Made by a program: the position numbers and the translations under genes
Shown: in pieces, positions 6,262 to 7,761 of the stretch
Layout of the letters: each line of letters starts with the position of its first letter
Position numbering within the stretch: position 1 is the stretch's first letter
The notes under the pieces: generated by a model
Database searches by the model: none
What the model saw: the letters and a program-made list of their open reading frames with translations, nothing else
Told to the model about the DNA's origin: nothing
Source of the DNA: Acidimicrobiia bacterium
GTDB lineage: Bacteria > Actinomycetota > Acidimicrobiia > Acidimicrobiales > Acidimicrobilacustridaceae
Length of the DNA: 7,761 nucleotides
Assembly: GCA_016462055.1 (NCBI GenBank)
Contig: JAEMTX010000047.1
Coordinates: 3,639-11,399 of the forward strand
Reading direction: 5' to 3'

Positions 6262-7596
6262 TCACGCGAGCAGTCGAGCGAAGGGTCGGCGGCTGGAATC
6301 ATGTTGCGGGATGAGTGCGTCAACCACATCGTCAGCAAGGATTCGACCGATCGGACGTCCACCATCATCAACAACCACGATCGATGACCCGCGATTCTCG
6401 ACGAATGACTCGATCACATCTTCGATTGGTGCTTCGACCGTAACCGTGACGGGCCAAGGTGAACCGATGAGAGAACGAAGCGTGTCTTCGGGCTTGGCCA
6501 TAAACAGGTCGATCATCAAGATGTCGTCAAGCAATGTGCCATCGCCATCGAGCACGAGAATTGATTCGAGTCTCGCGATGTCTTCCGCTTCCTCAAGCAA
6601 TTGACGCGCAGCGGTGACTGTCAGATCGGCGTCGAACGCAAAGAGTGCAGTGGTCATGAGGCCGCCTGCAGTCTCTTCGTCGTACCCAACCAAGCGGACA
6701 AGAACCGCAGCATCTTCTTGGTCCATCGCCGCCAACAACTCTTCGCGAGTTTCATCATCGAGATCTCGGAGCGCCTCAGCGGCTTCATCGGGCTCCATCT
6801 CCGCCAGCAGCGCCGCCGCCTGTGCGGGATCGGCGTCACGAAGAAGCACTGCCAATTCGTCTGGCTCCATTTCCTCAAGTGCGTCAGCTGCGGTCTCCGC
6901 ATCGAGGGCAGCAAGAAGTTCCTGGCGCTGCGATCGACCGAGTTCCTCAAGAAGATCCGCGAGTTCGCCGGGGCGAAGTCGACGAAGTTCACTATTGGCA
7001 CGGCTCAACCGCACTGGTTCGCCTGGATCGGAGAACGGTTGAATAGCCGCCCAGTCGATCACGCGATCTGGGTGCGGACGCACTCGCCAGCGAGCAGGAC
7101 CAAGACGGCGCAGCAAGGTTGAGAACCCAACATCTGCACCCACCAAGCGATAGCCGCCGCCAACGCGCGCAAGAAACAGATCCGCCGCACGGAAGACACG
7201 CACTCCGTCAACGTCAACCATCTGATGATCGATCACATCATCGACAAGTTTTACTTCGTTGTCGCGCCGAGCGAACTGACGGAGATCAACTTTGGCTGAA
7301 CGCAGAACAACACGGCGTTGCTCCATCTCACCGATCTTGTCGGCCGATACCCATGTGAGCTGTCGCCCCACGCGAACCACCAGACCAGTGAGAGGCGGGT
7401 AGGGCTCGCCTTCCCAACGAACAACAAGATCGACCAACCGGCCGACTTCGATACCGGAGGAATGCACAACCGGCGCGCCAGTAAGTCCCGACACAGAAAG
7501 CAGGGACTCGGCAACAGCCTCGAGGGCAAGGAGACGTTTTGTTCGTTGTTTACGGCGTTGCGCAATGGCACGCGGTGCATTGAGGGTCTGCGGCAT
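6262..7596 (-). CDS. Soluble PRC-barrel / MgtE N-domain / CBS-pair protein, MgtE sensor without a channel
   Basis: This 444-residue cytoplasmic protein begins with a basic segment, then a PRC-barrel-like region (about 40-105: GIEVGRLVDLVVRW, then a WVSADKIGEME strand) and a second related region (about 115-160). Residues about 200-305 are an MgtE_N superhelix made of repeated acidic helices, with EMEPDE twice (242-247, 266-271). YDEETAGGLMTT (305-316) is the conserved MgtE junction into the CBS pair (about 317-430). In true MgtE channels, N-domain and CBS acidic residues bind Mg2+ and close a five-TM pore; here the protein stops after the CBS pair and has no TM segment. Similar soluble proteins occur in mycobacteria and other actinobacteria; their function is not established as far as I know. 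Start ATG 7596 has GGAG six bases upstream. Inferred role: cytosolic Mg2+ sensor controlling the adjoining Nramp. Confidence 0.88.
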   Translation of the reverse strand: MPQTLNAPRAIAQRRKQRTKRLLALEAVAESLLSVSGLTGAPVVHSSGIEVGRLVDLVVRWEGEPYPPLTGLVVRVGRQLTWVSADKIGEMEQRRVVLRSAKVDLRQFARRDNEVKLVDDVIDHQMVDVDGVRVFRAADLFLARVGGGYRLVGADVGFSTLLRRLGPARWRVRPHPDRVIDWAAIQPFSDPGEPVRLSRANSELRRLRPGELADLLEELGRSQRQELLAALDAETAADALEEMEPDELAVLLRDADPAQAAALLAEMEPDEAAEALRDLDDETREELLAAMDQEDAAVLVRLVGYDEETAGGLMTTALFAFDADLTVTAARQLLEEAEDIARLESILVLDGDGTLLDDILMIDLFMAKPEDTLRSLIGSPWPVTVTVEAPIEDVIESFVENRGSSIVVVDDGGRPIGRILADDVVDALIPQHDSSRRPFARLLA

Positions 7597-7602
7597 AACC
7601 GA

Positions 7603-7606
7603 CTCC
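7603..7606 (-). promoter_or_regulatory. Ribosome binding site of the MgtE_N-CBS gene
   Basis: GGAG on the minus strand stands six bases before the ATG at 7596. It lies just downstream of the U tract of the leader terminator-like hairpin, so the two elements are close enough for RNA folding to affect translation as well. Confidence 0.6.
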
Positions 7607-7612
7607 AGAGTT

Positions 7613-7636
7613 AGAAAACGGACGGGCCACGCCCGC
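7613..7636 (-). terminator. Terminator-like (attenuator candidate) hairpin in the leader of the MgtE_N-Nramp operon
   Basis: On the minus strand, GCGGGC-GTG-GCCCGT (7636-7622) forms a six-pair stem (five GC/CG pairs plus a G-U pair) with a three-base loop, followed by CCG and TTTT (7618-7615). It lies between the leader ORF stop (7669) and the first structural gene (7596), where a transcription attenuator would be. The U tract is short, so termination would be partial. Confidence 0.45.
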
Positions 7637-7644
7637 TCTACCTC

Positions 7645-7673
7645 ACTGAATCCGAATCACGAAGACTCTCAGT
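7645..7673 (-). promoter_or_regulatory. Leader hairpin overlapping the stop codon of the small ORF
   Basis: On the minus strand ACTGA-GAGTC, loop TTCGT, GATTC, bulge GGAT, TCAGT form two stacked five-pair helices (one pair is G-U). The 5' arm contains the leader ORF stop TGA (7671-7669), so a ribosome that reaches the stop would melt it and one that drops off early would leave it folded. Confidence 0.4.
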
Positions 7674-7734
7674 TGGAAGCAAAGAAGGCGACGTACGACA
7701 GAAAGCACGTACTTGGGGGCTCGCTTGCTGGCAT
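7669..7734 (-). CDS. 21-residue leader peptide ORF upstream of the MgtE_N-Nramp operon
   Basis: This is a short ORF, ATG at 7734 to TGA at 7671-7669, too small for routine gene calling. It starts MPASEPPST and ends in a hydrophobic/aromatic stretch, CFLSYVAFFASN. Its ribosome site is the strongest in the window: ten bases fully complementary to the 16S 3' end, with GGAGG eight bases from the ATG. E5-P6-P7 early in the chain (bases 7722-7714) is the acidic/proline type of nascent sequence known to destabilise or stall ribosomes; the enterobacterial Mg-sensing MgtL leader begins with such a run. The ORF contains a GTACG/CGTAC inverted repeat (7693-7697, 7708-7712) and is followed by two hairpins. 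I infer a cis-acting leader peptide; a free small membrane peptide is less likely, since only about 11 residues are hydrophobic. I do not recognise the peptide family. Confidence 0.6.
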   Translation of the reverse strand: MPASEPPSTCFLSYVAFFASN

Positions 7735-7739
7735 ATGGG

Positions 7740-7749
7740 TCACCTCCTT
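7740..7749 (-). promoter_or_regulatory. Full-length Shine-Dalgarno sequence of the leader ORF
   Basis: AAGGAGGTGA on the minus strand is an uninterrupted ten-base complement to the 16S rRNA tail, followed by CCCAT and then the ATG. The other starts in the window have only partial sites such as GGAG or AAAGGGG. So strong a site in front of a 21-codon ORF argues that it is translated. The operon promoter must lie at or beyond the right window edge; none is visible. Confidence 0.75.
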
Positions 7750-7761
7750 GAGATATCGACG

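Noticed and set aside
7740..7749. TCACCTCCTT on plus, identical to the 3' end of 16S rRNA
   Set aside because: The flanking plus-strand sequence is not 16S. It is the complement of a strong Shine-Dalgarno on minus, followed by an ATG at proper spacing.
7597..7761. M-box (ykoK) magnesium riboswitch in the MgtE_N leader
   Set aside because: The conserved M-box blocks that I know, such as the GGTGAGGCTCC-type core, are not present. The leader is short and largely filled by the small ORF and two hairpins.

Overview
The window looks like an ordinary chromosomal segment of a moderate-GC actinobacterium. The evidence is the lipoprotein style, GTG start codons, a TANNNT-type -10 and the protein families present. 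By eye I favour Acidimicrobiia or a freshwater relative, but no marker gene in the window settles this. Nearly all coding is on the minus strand; only the truncated gene at the left edge is on plus.

Layout from left to right: (1) the C-terminal 216 residues of a medium-chain zinc-type dehydrogenase (2-652, plus), converging on (2) two strong hairpins (701-740 and 746-765) that serve as a terminator region. (3) An orphan ABC-type substrate-binding lipoprotein (771-2183, minus) follows, with a 241-bp upstream region holding a good promoter candidate, a 17-bp direct repeat and two palindromes. (4) A minus-strand run of five genes is transcribed from right to left: a soluble PRC-barrel/MgtE_N/CBS protein (7596-6262), an Nramp-family transporter (6250-4961), a small cupin (4961-4587), a 14-TM DHA2-type MFS exporter (4527-2965) and a SnoaL/NTF2-fold protein (2931-2425). 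Gaps are 11 nt, a 1-nt overlap (TAATG), 59 nt and 33 nt, so one transcript is plausible, although the 59-nt gap could hold a separate promoter for the exporter.

The most interesting part is the right edge. The leader of the MgtE_N-Nramp unit contains an unannotated 21-codon ORF (7734-7669). It has a 10-nt perfect Shine-Dalgarno match and an early acidic/proline stretch (E5-P6-P7). After it come a hairpin that overlaps its stop codon and a GC hairpin with a short U tract just before the MgtE_N start. This is the layout of a translation-controlled attenuator. The early E-P-P resembles in kind the acidic/proline-rich MgtL leader that senses low magnesium in enterobacteria. The first structural gene carries the Mg2+-sensing half of MgtE without its membrane channel, and the next gene is an Nramp whose metal-site motifs are altered (DPGN to DAGG, MPH to TPY) in the manner expected of magnesium-type Nramp relatives. 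My hypothesis is a magnesium-uptake system in which a detached MgtE sensor gates, or signals to, an Nramp-type transporter under control of a leader peptide. The gene families are read from sequence; the regulatory and functional links are inference.
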